Below are positions 8,710 to 17,369 of a stretch of DNA of 64,000 bases, one piece after another. Numbering within the stretch: the first letter of the stretch is position 1; each line of letters starts with the position of its first letter. The position numbers and the translations under genes are program-made. The DNA is from Croceitalea sp947503285 (GTDB lineage: Bacteria > Bacteroidota > Bacteroidia > Flavobacteriales > Flavobacteriaceae). The stretch is taken from positions 186,001 through 250,000 of the forward strand of contig NZ_BTGQ01000002.1 of NCBI RefSeq assembly GCF_036985505.1, read 5' to 3'. The notes beneath the pieces were generated by a model, which saw only the letters and a program-made list of their open reading frames with translations, had not been told where the DNA came from and searched no databases.

Positions 8710-10718
8710 GAAAGGTGTAAAATGATTTTTTCAACTTCCTTGATACTCGTTCCTTCCGCAACGGACTGGTGTTCTACTTTGCCGCCATTACCTTGAACTT
8801 CTACTTGAACCCCCAGGTTCTCAAGGATGGACACCGCATCCATACCGCACATCCCCTTTAGGTTGGGTACTGTTTTGTATTGTTTTTGGGCGTGGGCGTA
8901 ATACGATTTATACGATTTTTCTATCATTTCCACCTCAGGGTTCTCAGGAGTAACCTCATCCGCAACAGGGGAAGTGATGTAAATTTTTTCCGCAAGGGAT
9001 TTAAATACCGGCCCCGAGACATCAGCACCATAGTAACCCACACTCTTGTCAGGTTCATGAATCACTACAATGCAAGAATATTGGGGGTCATCAGCGGGAA
9101 AATACCCCACAAAAGAGGAGATATATGCTAACTTATCAGGGTCTTTAGCAACATAATTCTTTTGACAAGTACCCGTTTTACCAGCCATTGAAAAGTTTTT
9201 TGAGTACAGTCCGTTGCCCGTTCCATAATCTTTCTCAACTACATCTTTTAGTAAGCGTTGGGCTTTTTTAATGGTCTCTTTAGAACATATTGAGGGATTC
9301 AAAACCTCTTTTTTAAATTCTTTGATGATTTTATCACCAACCCTTGCCTCTTTTATGAACCTTGGTCTCACCAGCTCTCCGTCATTGGCAATCGCGTTAT
9401 AAAAAGCCAATGTTTGCATAGGGGTCATCGCAACCTCATACCCGTGAGACATCCAAGCTAAAGAAATACCTGACCAACCTTTATCACCAGGGTATCTTAA
9501 TACGGGATCCCCCTCACCCACTATTGGAAGGTCCAAATTTTTATGGAGCCCCATGTTCATCAAACGATTTACATATTTCTCAGGGTTCTCTTTGTAGTTT
9601 TCATGTATGGTTTTGGCAAAGGCCGTATTTGAGGAAAGCGCAAACGCCTTCGCCATGGAAATCTTGCCGTAACCGCCCCACTTTGAATCGCGAACGGTTC
9701 TATCATAGATTCGCCATCTTCCTTTTTCGGTATCTACAATGGTGCTGGTATCAATAACCTTATCTTCAAGGGCTGCAATTAAAGACATGAGCTTGAAAGT
9801 AGAACCGGGTTCATGCGATTCGCCAACGGCATAATTCAATTTTTCGTAATATTTACCTTCTTTAGTGCGCCCCAGATTAGAGATTGCCTTGATTTCACCC
9901 GTTTTGGTCTCCATGACCACTACCGTTCCGTGATCCGCCTTATAATATTCCAATTGTTTTAAAAGTGCATGGTGCGCAATATCTTGGATGTTCGTATTAA
10001 TCGTAGTGACGATGTCACGACCATCTTGAGGCTCTATAATGTTATCAAAGCCAACGGGTTTCCACTGACTCCCCGCACTTTTCTGTTTTAAACGCTTTCC
10101 TTCCCTACCTCTTAAGTAGCTAGTGCCGAAAGCCCCATCAAGCCCGACCCGGGTATAATGACCTTCTTCATCAATACGCTCATACCCAATACTTCTAGCC
10201 GCAATCTTACCTAGCGGATAATCCCTCACCACCCGATGTTTTTCTATGAACCCCCCTTTATTGGGGCCAAGCCTAAAGAGCGGGAACTGGCGCATTCTAA
10301 CATATTCTAAATACCCCACATTTCGGGCTATGAGCTTATAGCCATTCTTATTCGCCCTGGCCTTTCGTAACATTTGACGATAATACGATGAAGATTTGTT
10401 GAAAAGGGACCCTAAGGAGTCACAAAGTGGGCCGCTATATTTTTGCCAATTTTCATCAGTAACCGTATTGGCATCAAAACGAATTTCATATTTGGCTACC
10501 GAAGCGGCCAATAAACTGCCATCGTCTGCATAAATATTACCACGATTCGGTTGAATGGTAAACATTCTTTCGGTCTTCTGCATCGCCAGCTCCTTATATT
10601 CACTTCCTTTCACCATTTGAATATCGACCAACCGAAATACCACGGCGATTGCAAATACCAAGAGCCCCCCAGCAACCAGGTACAATCTATTCATGATATT
10701 TTTCTCACTTATCGCCAC
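8706..10718 (-). CDS. ftsI: Septal penicillin-binding protein FtsI/PBP3 with C-terminal PASTA domain
   Basis: Class B transpeptidase that cross-links septal peptidoglycan. Visible features are an N-terminal membrane anchor (about 11-30), the PBP dimerisation domain, the active-site motif STFK with Ser306, the SSNTAF motif and the KTGT motif (MAGKTGTC, about 515). Residues about 612-670 (KTVPNLKGMCGMDAV onward) form one PASTA repeat, which is usual in Bacteroidota FtsI. The most likely start is GTG at 10718; an in-frame ATG lies at residue 9. It follows ftsL by one base. Confidence 0.96.
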   Translation of the reverse strand: MAISEKNIMNRLYLVAGGLLVFAIAVVFRLVDIQMVKGSEYKELAMQKTERMFTIQPNRGNIYADDGSLLAASVAKYEIRFDANTVTDENWQKYSGPLCDSLGSLFNKSSSYYRQMLRKARANKNGYKLIARNVGYLEYVRMRQFPLFRLGPNKGGFIEKHRVVRDYPLGKIAARSIGYERIDEEGHYTRVGLDGAFGTSYLRGREGKRLKQKSAGSQWKPVGFDNIIEPQDGRDIVTTINTNIQDIAHHALLKQLEYYKADHGTVVVMETKTGEIKAISNLGRTKEGKYYEKLNYAVGESHEPGSTFKLMSLIAALEDKVIDTSTIVDTEKGRWRIYDRTVRDSKWGGYGKISMAKAFALSSNTAFAKTIHENYKENPEKYVNRLMNMGLHKNLDLPIVGEGDPVLRYPGDKGWSGISLAWMSHGYEVAMTPMQTLAFYNAIANDGELVRPRFIKEARVGDKIIKEFKKEVLNPSICSKETIKKAQRLLKDVVEKDYGTGNGLYSKNFSMAGKTGTCQKNYVAKDPDKLAYISSFVGYFPADDPQYSCIVVIHEPDKSVGYYGADVSGPVFKSLAEKIYITSPVADEVTPENPEVEMIEKSYKSYYAHAQKQYKTVPNLKGMCGMDAVSILENLGVQVEVQGNGGKVEHQSVAEGTSIKEVEKIILHLS

Positions 10719-10719
10719 T

Positions 10720-11043
10720 TTATGGTTCTTTTTTTACGATTATTTTTTGTGGGGGATCTTGAGAGGGTTGCAAACCCCTTTGAACTACGACGTTCTTTAA
10801 AGAGGACTCCAGTTTTAATTGCTGTAAAGCCCTTCGCGTTTCGACAAACTCACTACGGAGAGCCCTTACTTCTTCATTCAGCCCTGCAATCTCATGCACC
10901 TTTTTATCGGCTTGATGACTACTTGATATCATCATCGCAGCCAAAAAAGAGGCGAACAATAAAAAAAGCCAGTTCTTGGGAGCGTCACCGCTGACTAAGA
11001 ATTTACCTTTCAAAATATCCAATAATCCTTTTTTCATTTTCAT
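10720..11043 (-). CDS. ftsL: FtsL-like cell division protein
   Basis: A 107-residue bitopic protein with one membrane segment (about 24-41, WLFLLFASFLAAMMISSS) and a periplasmic coiled coil (VHEIAGLNEEVRALRSEFVETRRALQ, given here only as a region around residues 49-75). It ends in a basic Pro/Lys tail. FtsL sequences diverge strongly, so the call rests on size, topology and its place between rsmH and ftsI, where ftsL is always found in dcw clusters. Confidence 0.88.
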   Translation of the reverse strand: MKMKKGLLDILKGKFLVSGDAPKNWLFLLFASFLAAMMISSSHQADKKVHEIAGLNEEVRALRSEFVETRRALQQLKLESSLKNVVVQRGLQPSQDPPQKIIVKKEP

Positions 11044-11076
11044 TTTAGTATCGCAACGTTCTATTGGTCTAGAAAA

Positions 11077-11979
11077 TCATATTCTTTCTGCAATGCGAAG
11101 CTTTGCAGAACGCGCCCTATTGTTTTGTTTTATTTCATTTGCAGACGGGGTAATCATCTTGTCTTTTCTTTTAAGGGGGACATTGATGTTGCCGTAAAAA
11201 TCTTTCTCTGGCTCATTTTCAAAACTTCCGGCACGAACAAATCGCTTCACCAGTCGATCTTCCAATGAGTGATAACTGATCACACTAAGCCTACCCCCTA
11301 CTTTCAAAATTTCTGGAACTTGTTCTAAAAATGCCTTCAAAACGGCAATCTCTTGATTCACCTCAATACGAATTGCCTGATAGATCTGTGCCAAAATTTT
11401 ATTCTCTTTCATTTTTGGCAAAAATCGCTGCAATACCGTTTTGAGGTCATGGGTCGTCTTAATAGGTTTGTCTGCCCGTGAATCTATTAGTGCCTTGGCA
11501 ATGGCATTTGCATTTCGCAGTTCCCCATATTCAAATAATACCTTTGCCAAATCTTCTTGCGAATAAGCATTGACCACCTGATACGCCGAAAGCCGTTCAC
11601 TCTTTCGCATCCTCATATCTAAATCAGCATCAAATCGAATCGAAAATCCACGTTCCGCCATATCGAATTGATGTGAAGAGACTCCGAAATCTGCCAAAAT
11701 CCCATCAACTTCTAAAATGCCATAGAACTTTAAAAACTGCCTCAAAAACCTAAAGTTCTCATTGATCAAAGTAAATCGAGGATCGTCAATGGCATTTGCC
11801 AAGGCATCCTCATCTTGATCAAAAGCGAACAATTTGCCTTCAGGCCCTAGTCGTTTCAATATTTCTTTAGAGTGTCCGCCCCCACCAAACGTGACATCGA
11901 CATACACTCCATCCTTCTTAATTTGCAGTCCGTCAATCGATTCTTTGAGCAATACGGGAACATGATACACCTCACCCAT
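11077..11979 (-). CDS. rsmH: 16S rRNA (cytosine(1402)-N(4))-methyltransferase RsmH
   Basis: SAM-dependent N4-methylation of C1402 in 16S rRNA. The 300-residue protein starts MGEVYHVPVLLKESIDGL and has the SAM loop DVTFGGGGHSKEIL, the motif ILADFGVSSHQFD, the RMRKSE motif and the C-terminal SYHSLEDRLVKRF. The reading frame is open upstream to 12201, but those codons lie inside mraZ and give no family-like sequence; the ATG at 11979 starts exactly at the conserved N-terminus and overlaps the mraZ stop by eight bases. Confidence 0.96.
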   Translation of the reverse strand: MGEVYHVPVLLKESIDGLQIKKDGVYVDVTFGGGGHSKEILKRLGPEGKLFAFDQDEDALANAIDDPRFTLINENFRFLRQFLKFYGILEVDGILADFGVSSHQFDMAERGFSIRFDADLDMRMRKSERLSAYQVVNAYSQEDLAKVLFEYGELRNANAIAKALIDSRADKPIKTTHDLKTVLQRFLPKMKENKILAQIYQAIRIEVNQEIAVLKAFLEQVPEILKVGGRLSVISYHSLEDRLVKRFVRAGSFENEPEKDFYGNINVPLKRKDKMITPSANEIKQNNRARSAKLRIAERI

Positions 11980-12454
11980 TACCACCCTCGTTGACCGTTC
12001 CGCTATTTTCGGTAAATATTTTTTCCGCAACATCAGGATAAACGGCATCACTTTCATCCAAGACCGCCTCATACTTTTCCTTATCCCAAATCTCGATTCG
12101 ATCATCCGCACAATTGAGTGCGACCTCCTTTTTGATTCCCGCGAATTCGATGAGGTTTTTTGGTACCTGCAAACGACCTGTCTCTGAATCAACCTTGACA
12201 TCTATCTTCATGCCGGCGGTGAACTTTCTGAAAAATAGATCGTAATCCCTGCTAATATTCTTTTTAGCCCTGACCTGCTTCATAAGCACATCAAACTCGC
12301 TTTTGGGGAATAACTCTAGACAATCTTGAAACACGGCCCTTTTAATGACAAAATCTTGATTGATGACGGGCATAAGCTGATTCTTCAGGGAGTTGGGCAA
12401 TGTCACCCTTCCCTTAGCATCGGCCTTACAGTCAAATTGACCCATCAAGTTCAT
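11972..12454 (-). CDS. mraZ: MraZ transcriptional regulator, first gene of the dcw cluster
   Basis: MraZ proteins have two AbrB/SpoVT-type swapped-hairpin domains and bind repeats upstream of their own operon. The 160-residue protein shows the first domain motif DCKADAKGRVTLP (about residues 8-20) and the second copy DSETGRLQVPKNL (about 85-97). Two starts are possible, ATG at 12454 and ATG at 12445 (MGQFDC...), the second matching the usual N-terminus. I saw no convincing array of direct GTG-type MraZ boxes in the 270 bases upstream. Confidence 0.95.
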   Translation of the reverse strand: MNLMGQFDCKADAKGRVTLPNSLKNQLMPVINQDFVIKRAVFQDCLELFPKSEFDVLMKQVRAKKNISRDYDLFFRKFTAGMKIDVKVDSETGRLQVPKNLIEFAGIKKEVALNCADDRIEIWDKEKYEAVLDESDAVYPDVAEKIFTENSGTVNEGGNG

Positions 12455-12489
12455 CTACAGCGTATTGGTTCGTTTCTAGAATCTTATAT

Positions 12490-12497
12490 CAAATATA
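12490..12497 (-). promoter_or_regulatory. Putative -7 promoter element of the dcw operon
   Basis: TATATTTG on the minus strand, a perfect match to the Bacteroidota TAnnTTTG element. A transcript from it would begin near 12483, about 29 bases before mraZ. No TTG was found at the usual distance upstream, so only half of the promoter is supported. Confidence 0.5.
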
Positions 12498-12673
12498 GAG
12501 ATTTTATTTCCACTTAATTCCACTTAAAGACACAATTGTTAATAAAATCTATATTTTTAACGTCAAATCTCCACCAAAAATTGCAAATTCAACCGATAAT
12601 CCCAAATTTTTCAATTCTTGAAAGGCCGTATTGCAATCAAAAACACCACTTTTTTACCACATCCATTTTGTCA

Positions 12674-12702
12674 TTTTGAATGATTTGAAATGCCTATATT
12701 TG
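12674..12702 (+). promoter_or_regulatory. Putative promoter of the alpha/beta hydrolase gene
   Basis: TATATTTG at 12695-12702 with TTTTG at 12674-12678, about 16 bases upstream. The start codon at 12726 is 23 bases after the -7 element. It is divergent from the mraZ promoter. Confidence 0.5.
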
Positions 12703-12725
12703 GCACTTTAGACCAACTAACTTAA

Positions 12726-13490
12726 ATGAGAGAGGACGTTATTACGGAAGGAAAGTACCGGTATATTGAGATAGGTGAGGGAAAACCAATCATCATATTA
12801 CATGGTCTCATGGGTGGTTTAAGTAATTTTCAGGGGGTCACGAACCACTTTCCGAAAAAAGGATATAAGGTCTTAGTACCCGAACTACCCATTTATGATA
12901 TGCCGATGTTGAAAACGACGGTGAAAAATTTCGCCAAGTTTTTAGCTGATTTTATAGCATATAAAGGGTTAGAGGATGTTATTCTCTTGGGAAACTCGTT
13001 GGGTGGACATATTGGATTATTACACACGAAACTCTACCCTGAGCTGGTTAAGGCACTGGTAATTACGGGAAGTTCTGGCCTCTATGAAAGTGCCATGGGC
13101 GACGGATACCCAAAACGCGGCGATTATGAGTTTATAAAAAAGAAGGCCCAAGACGTTTTTTATGACCCAGAGGTTGCCACCAAAGAAATTGTCGACGAAG
13201 TGTTTGCTACGGTGAACGACCGTATGAAATTGGTAAAGACATTGGCCATTGCGAAAAGTGCTATTCGTCACAATATGTCAAAAGATTTGCCTAATATGAA
13301 TACCCCTACCTGCATTATTTGGGGAGAAAACGACTCGGTCACTCCACCTAATGTCGCGAAGGAGTTTCATGAATTGTTGCCCGATTCAGAATTGTTTTGG
13401 ATTAAAAAATGTGGGCACGCACCAATGATGGAACATCCTGAAGAGTTCAATACCATTCTTGATGCTTGGTTGACCAAAAGGGGGTTTTAG
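12726..13490 (+). CDS. Alpha/beta-fold hydrolase
   Basis: A 254-residue cytoplasmic protein of the alpha/beta hydrolase superfamily. It has the oxyanion motif HGLMGG (residues 25-30), the nucleophile elbow GNSLGG (Ser about 90), an acid region GENDSVTPP (Asp about 203) and the catalytic His in CGHAPMMEHPEEF (about 231). No signal peptide is present. The substrate cannot be told from sequence. It sits between mraZ (divergent) and engB. The nearest better-known relatives are MhpC/BioH-like esterases, but no specific pathway is indicated. Confidence 0.85.
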   Translation: MREDVITEGKYRYIEIGEGKPIIILHGLMGGLSNFQGVTNHFPKKGYKVLVPELPIYDMPMLKTTVKNFAKFLADFIAYKGLEDVILLGNSLGGHIGLLHTKLYPELVKALVITGSSGLYESAMGDGYPKRGDYEFIKKKAQDVFYDPEVATKEIVDEVFATVNDRMKLVKTLAIAKSAIRHNMSKDLPNMNTPTCIIWGENDSVTPPNVAKEFHELLPDSELFWIKKCGHAPMMEHPEEFNTILDAWLTKRGF

Positions 13491-13496
13491 TTGCAG

Positions 13497-13522
13497 TAGA
13501 CAATAGACAGTAGACAGTAGAC
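13497..13522. repeat. Short tandem repeat, 7-bp unit TAGACAG
   Basis: TAGACAA followed by TAGACAG, TAGACAG and TAGAC, that is about 3.7 copies of a heptamer, starting seven bases after the hydrolase stop codon. It lies between two plus-strand genes and does not form a hairpin. Confidence 0.8.
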
Positions 13523-13704
13523 TAAAATAAATTCCGCCCTTTTTTGATTTCAATAGCTAGAAGGAAGTTCTTCTTAAGACAACGGCATTAAAGTGCACAT
13601 CCAAAACGTTAGCAGAAAATAGTGTATTTTTCTATTTTAAGGATAAAAATCGTGATGAGAAGGAATTTTAATGTCAACCACCTAACATTCTAACATCGAT
13701 TCAT

Positions 13705-14328
13705 ATGAAGATCACTTCGGCAGAATTTGTGATGAGCAATTCAAGTGTGGCAAAATGCCCAAAAGAAGCCTTGCCCGAATATGCGTTTATTGGCAGATCC
13801 AATGTGGGTAAATCTTCTTTAATCAATATGCTGGTGAATCAAAAAAGTTTGGCAAAAACTTCAGGTAGACCTGGAAAAACCCAACTCATCAATCACTTTA
13901 AAATCAATAAAAATTGGTTTTTAGTTGATTTACCGGGTTATGGTTACGCCCGCGTTTCTAAAAAAGACAAAAAGACCTTTCAAAAGTATATTACCGAGTA
14001 TTTTCAAAAACGAAAGCAATTGGTCTGTGCTTTTGTATTGGTCGATATAAGACATGAACCCCAACCGATAGATTTAGAATTCATGGAATGGTTGGGTACC
14101 AACGGTGTGCCATTTGCCATTATCTTCACCAAAGCCGATAAACTAAAACCTGGCGGAACCGACAGACAAGTGCAAAATTATATACAGGTTTTGCTCGATA
14201 CCGCCTGGGAAGAATCCCCAACCTACTTTATCACCTCATCGACCCACCGTTTAGGAAAAGAGGCGTTACTTGACTATATCGAGAAAATCAACACCCAGGT
14301 CAACCAAAACAATAGTACCCTAAATTGA
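13705..14328 (+). CDS. engB: Ribosome biogenesis GTP-binding protein EngB (YsxC/YihA)
   Basis: Essential GTPase in assembly of the large ribosomal subunit. The 207-residue protein has G1 GRSNVGKSSL (about 27-36), a G2 Thr in TSGRPGKTQ, G3 DLPGYGYA (about 75-82), G4 FTKADKL (about 140-146) and G5 ITSSTH, plus the family-specific TSGRPGKTQLINHF segment. The start ATG at 13705 follows a 215-base gap that holds the TAGACAG repeat. Confidence 0.97.
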   Translation: MKITSAEFVMSNSSVAKCPKEALPEYAFIGRSNVGKSSLINMLVNQKSLAKTSGRPGKTQLINHFKINKNWFLVDLPGYGYARVSKKDKKTFQKYITEYFQKRKQLVCAFVLVDIRHEPQPIDLEFMEWLGTNGVPFAIIFTKADKLKPGGTDRQVQNYIQVLLDTAWEESPTYFITSSTHRLGKEALLDYIEKINTQVNQNNSTLN

Positions 14329-14330
14329 AT

Positions 14331-15197
14331 ATGGACTCCCTTAAAACCTATCACCAAGTAGATCGTGATGATAGCGATTTGAGTTTTCGGATTGCCAAAA
14401 TGGAAGCGATATACGATACGCGAAAAGGAGAGACCGACACCCCCCATCGCCATGATTTCTATACCATATTACTGGTCAAAAAAGGAAGTGGGCAACATCG
14501 AATCGATTTTAACAGCTATACCATAGCGCCGCAACAGGTTTACTTCATAGGCCCCGGTCAAGTTCACCAACTGGCTGAGCAACAAAGGCCCGAGGGATAT
14601 TCGCTGTTATTCTCTGAGCAGTTTTTGATTGCGAATAATATTTCGGTCGACTTTATATCGGATATCAATCTATTTCACGAATTTGGGGAAAGTCCGCCAA
14701 TGGAGTTAGACGAAAAAGCATTGACTTCGGTAGACCAATACGCACAACAAATGCTGACATATTACCATTCTAATAAACGGTTCAAATATGAGGCCATTGG
14801 GGCCTTACTTAAATTATGGCTGATAACCTGTCATAATCTATGCGATTTAAGCCTATTGGACACCCAGACTATGGAATCTGGTGGTACCCTACTTAAAAAA
14901 TACAAATCGCTTATCAACTTAAAATACAGGAGTTGGCATCACACTTCACCTTATGCCGAGGCCATGCATGTAACCCCAGACCATCTCAATAGGGTCGTAA
15001 AGTCGTTAACAGGCAAAACAGCGAAAGAACACCTTCAGAGCCGCATTACCAACGCTGCCAAGCGCATGCTTTTTTTCACCAACCTCTCCAATAAGGAAAT
15101 TGCTTATTCTTTGGGGTTTTCCGAACCAGCGAACTTCAGTAATTTCTTTAAGAAATGTACGGGGGTCTCCCCATCCGTTTTTAAGGCGTCCCATTGA
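14331..15197 (+). CDS. AraC family transcriptional regulator with N-terminal cupin
   Basis: A 288-residue regulator. The N-terminal half has a cupin-like sensor (HRHDFYTILLVKKGSGQHRI, about 40-59, then a PGQVHQL stretch) and the C-terminal 100 residues hold two helix-turn-helix motifs, ending in the AraC signature IAYSLGFSEPANFSNFFKKC and GVSPSVF. I chose ATG 14331, two bases after the engB stop; a TTG six bases earlier is possible. The pirin gene downstream on the same strand may be a target, but this is only suggested by position. Confidence 0.88.
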   Translation: MDSLKTYHQVDRDDSDLSFRIAKMEAIYDTRKGETDTPHRHDFYTILLVKKGSGQHRIDFNSYTIAPQQVYFIGPGQVHQLAEQQRPEGYSLLFSEQFLIANNISVDFISDINLFHEFGESPPMELDEKALTSVDQYAQQMLTYYHSNKRFKYEAIGALLKLWLITCHNLCDLSLLDTQTMESGGTLLKKYKSLINLKYRSWHHTSPYAEAMHVTPDHLNRVVKSLTGKTAKEHLQSRITNAAKRMLFFTNLSNKEIAYSLGFSEPANFSNFFKKCTGVSPSVFKASH

Positions 15198-15287
15198 TAT
15201 CGGATTTTTACAAGCCTTTGCCGTTTTTACATATTCCAAGGTTCTGCGTTTCTTGGCAACTTTGTAGTGAACAAAAAAAACAACATT

Positions 15288-16010
15288 ATGAAAAGTGTAT
15301 TACATAAAGCAACTACAAGGGGCCATGCAGACCATGGTTGGTTAGAAAGTTACCATACGTTCAGTTTTGCGGGATATCATAATCCAGAACGAAACCAATT
15401 TGGCGTACTTCGTGTACTCAATGACGATAGGGTAGCCGAGGCGAAGGGGTTTGGCACCCATCCCCATGACAATATGGAAATCGTCTCAATACCATTGAAA
15501 GGTGATCTAGAACATAAAGACAGCATGGGCAATACGACCACTATCAAAGAAGGTGATGTGCAGGTTATGAGTGCCGGCACGGGTATTTTCCATAGTGAGT
15601 ACAACAAGAACCCCGATAAAGAAGTCCGGTTCTTGCAGATTTGGGTATTTCCCAATAAGCGAAACGTAACACCTCGGTATGATCAAATTTCTACCAAGGA
15701 TATTGAAAAGGAAAACAGTTTTTATCAAGTGCTTTCACCAAACCCAGAAGATGAAGGGGTATGGGTGCATCAAAATGCTTGGTTTCACTTAGGTAAATTT
15801 GAAGCCGATGCCACAGAAACCTATCATTTCAAAAACGAGGGCGACGGGGTATATGCTTTTGTTCTCGAAGGGGAAGTAACCATCAATGGGCAAACTTTGA
15901 ACAAACGCGATGGGTATGGAATCTGGGAAACCGACAGTTTTGAATTCAAGGCGTCTACCGATAGTAAAGTATTGCTGATGGAAGTACCTATGGAATTACA
16001 GGCGCTTTAA
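15288..16010 (+). CDS. Pirin family protein (YhaK-like, cupin)
   Basis: A 240-residue bicupin of the pirin family. Metal-binding residues are visible as GTHPHDNMEI (His58 and His60) and GIFHSEYN (His and Glu about 102-104), and the family signature WLESYHTFSFAGYHNP lies at residues 18-33. Members act as quercetin 2,3-dioxygenases or redox-sensitive regulators; which applies here is unknown. Start is the ATG at 15288, which fits family N-termini; a GTG at 15267 is upstream. A strong terminator follows. Confidence 0.9.
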   Translation: MKSVLHKATTRGHADHGWLESYHTFSFAGYHNPERNQFGVLRVLNDDRVAEAKGFGTHPHDNMEIVSIPLKGDLEHKDSMGNTTTIKEGDVQVMSAGTGIFHSEYNKNPDKEVRFLQIWVFPNKRNVTPRYDQISTKDIEKENSFYQVLSPNPEDEGVWVHQNAWFHLGKFEADATETYHFKNEGDGVYAFVLEGEVTINGQTLNKRDGYGIWETDSFEFKASTDSKVLLMEVPMELQAL

Positions 16011-16040
16011 ATCAATCGAAAGAAAGCCCAAAATTAATTA

Positions 16041-16089
16041 AGCAATCCCAAAGAGGCATATTGCGCCTTGTCTGGGATTGCTTTTTTTT
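16041..16089 (+). terminator. Rho-independent terminator after the pirin gene
   Basis: Stem AGCAATCCCA (16041-16050) pairs with TGGGATTGCT (16073-16082), with a smaller inner stem, and is followed by a run of eight T. It ends the pirin transcript. Confidence 0.85.
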
Positions 16090-16128
16090 CTTCTATAATT
16101 TTTTAGAATTCCTTATTTTACGGGGCAA

Positions 16129-17253
16129 ATGAGCGTTTCAAGCACCATCATTATCATTTTGCTTTCCGTAGGTTGTGTTCAAGGCCTGATTTATGGTGGT
16201 ATCCTCTTAAGAAGTTCAGAAAACAACAAATTGGCCAACCGCATACTGGCCACTATCCTATTTTTTCTTTCTTATCGCTTATTAGTGCAAATACTTAGAT
16301 TGTTCGGCTTGGGGCGTTATGACGGTTGGTACTATGTTATGCTCGATTTTAGTTGGATACACGGTCCCCTGCTCTACTTTTATGTCAAGGCACATTTGAC
16401 CAACAACTTTAAATTCAAAAGAAATGATCTAGTGCACTTGATTCCATTCGCCATACAGGTCGCCTTTAGCATTTTCGTTCGATTGCAAAACCTGTATTGG
16501 GAAGGCACCCGCGAAAGTTTATCTTGGTTGGGGTATTGGGGCTATGTGGTTTGGATGAACCTATCTACCATCTATTTTGTAGCCAGTATTTTAATAATCC
16601 TATATGCTACCAAGGCACAAAGACTAATTAAGGTTAAAAATCGGGGTGAAACAATTTCGAACGGCAGTTTGAATTGGCTAAAAAAGGTGTTGCTTGCATT
16701 CAAAGTCTACTTTATTGTCGTACTATGTATTCTTATAGTTGATTTAATCGTCATTAACAAGGCAGCATTTACCTCTTATTTCTACTTCACACAATTTTAT
16801 TACTATCCATTTTTCATCGGCATTTCGGGTCTTACTTATTGGTTGGGTATTGAAGGGTATAGAAGAAAGGACTCTAAATATTTAAGAGCAAAAATCCCTA
16901 ATGATGAGTTGGCACAATTGACGATGATTGCGAATGATTTGAACGCAACCATGGAAGAAAACAAATGGTTTAAAGATCCAGAGCTGACTCTGGGCAGTTT
17001 GGCAGCGAACATGAAAATAAAACCATACCTATTGACCAAGTGCCTAAACACGGTTATACAAAAAAAGTTTGCCGATTACATCAATGAATTACGGGTAAAA
17101 GAATTACAATCTCTTTTGCAACAACCCAAAAATAAAAAATACACCTTATTAAGTTTGGCCTTTGAAGCGGGCTTCAATTCTAAATCATCTTTCAATAGGG
17201 CCGTAAAAAAACACCTAGGGGTCTCCCCCAGCGAGCTAAGAACTTCTTTTTAA
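16129..17253 (+). CDS. Membrane-bound AraC-type regulator (multi-TM sensor plus HTH)
   Basis: A 374-residue protein with six or seven hydrophobic segments in residues 5-245 (for example IIIILLSVGCVQGLIYGG, ILATILFFLSYRLLVQIL and FYYYPFFIGISGLTYWLG) and a C-terminal AraC DNA-binding domain (about 275-374, with LSLAFEAGFNSKSSFNRAV and GVSPSELR). The architecture implies that a signal sensed in the membrane is passed directly to DNA. The small secreted protein gene at 17370 is a plausible target, since two palindromes lie between them. Ligand unknown. Confidence 0.87.
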   Translation: MSVSSTIIIILLSVGCVQGLIYGGILLRSSENNKLANRILATILFFLSYRLLVQILRLFGLGRYDGWYYVMLDFSWIHGPLLYFYVKAHLTNNFKFKRNDLVHLIPFAIQVAFSIFVRLQNLYWEGTRESLSWLGYWGYVVWMNLSTIYFVASILIILYATKAQRLIKVKNRGETISNGSLNWLKKVLLAFKVYFIVVLCILIVDLIVINKAAFTSYFYFTQFYYYPFFIGISGLTYWLGIEGYRRKDSKYLRAKIPNDELAQLTMIANDLNATMEENKWFKDPELTLGSLAANMKIKPYLLTKCLNTVIQKKFADYINELRVKELQSLLQQPKNKKYTLLSLAFEAGFNSKSSFNRAVKKHLGVSPSELRTSF

Positions 17254-17283
17254 GGTCCCGATTTTTAATTTGACACCACCCCC

Positions 17284-17314
17284 GACTTTTAAAATAGTCT
17301 CAATTTTAAAATTG
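17284..17314. promoter_or_regulatory. Two adjacent palindromes, possible operator
   Basis: CAATTTTAAAATTG at 17301-17314 is a perfect 14-bp palindrome; immediately upstream GACTTTTAAAATAGTC (17284-17299) is an imperfect one with the same TTTTAAAA core. They lie 26 bases before a TAGGTTTG promoter element. Regulatory function is inferred from symmetry and position only. Confidence 0.4.
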
Positions 17315-17339
17315 AAGCGTCCACAATTGGGCAATGCCT

Positions 17340-17347
17340 TAGGTTTG
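17340..17347 (+). promoter_or_regulatory. Putative -7 promoter element of the small secreted protein gene
   Basis: TAGGTTTG matches TAnnTTTG perfectly and lies 22 bases before the ATG at 17370. TTG triplets occur 10 and 25 bases upstream, neither at ideal distance. Confidence 0.4.
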
Positions 17348-17369
17348 GGCAAACAAAAAAATATATTCC

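Noticed and set aside
11980..12201. Upstream in-frame extension of rsmH to 12201
   Set aside because: The extra 74 codons lie entirely inside mraZ, are basic and unlike any RsmH N-terminus, and the ATG at 11979 begins at the conserved sequence.
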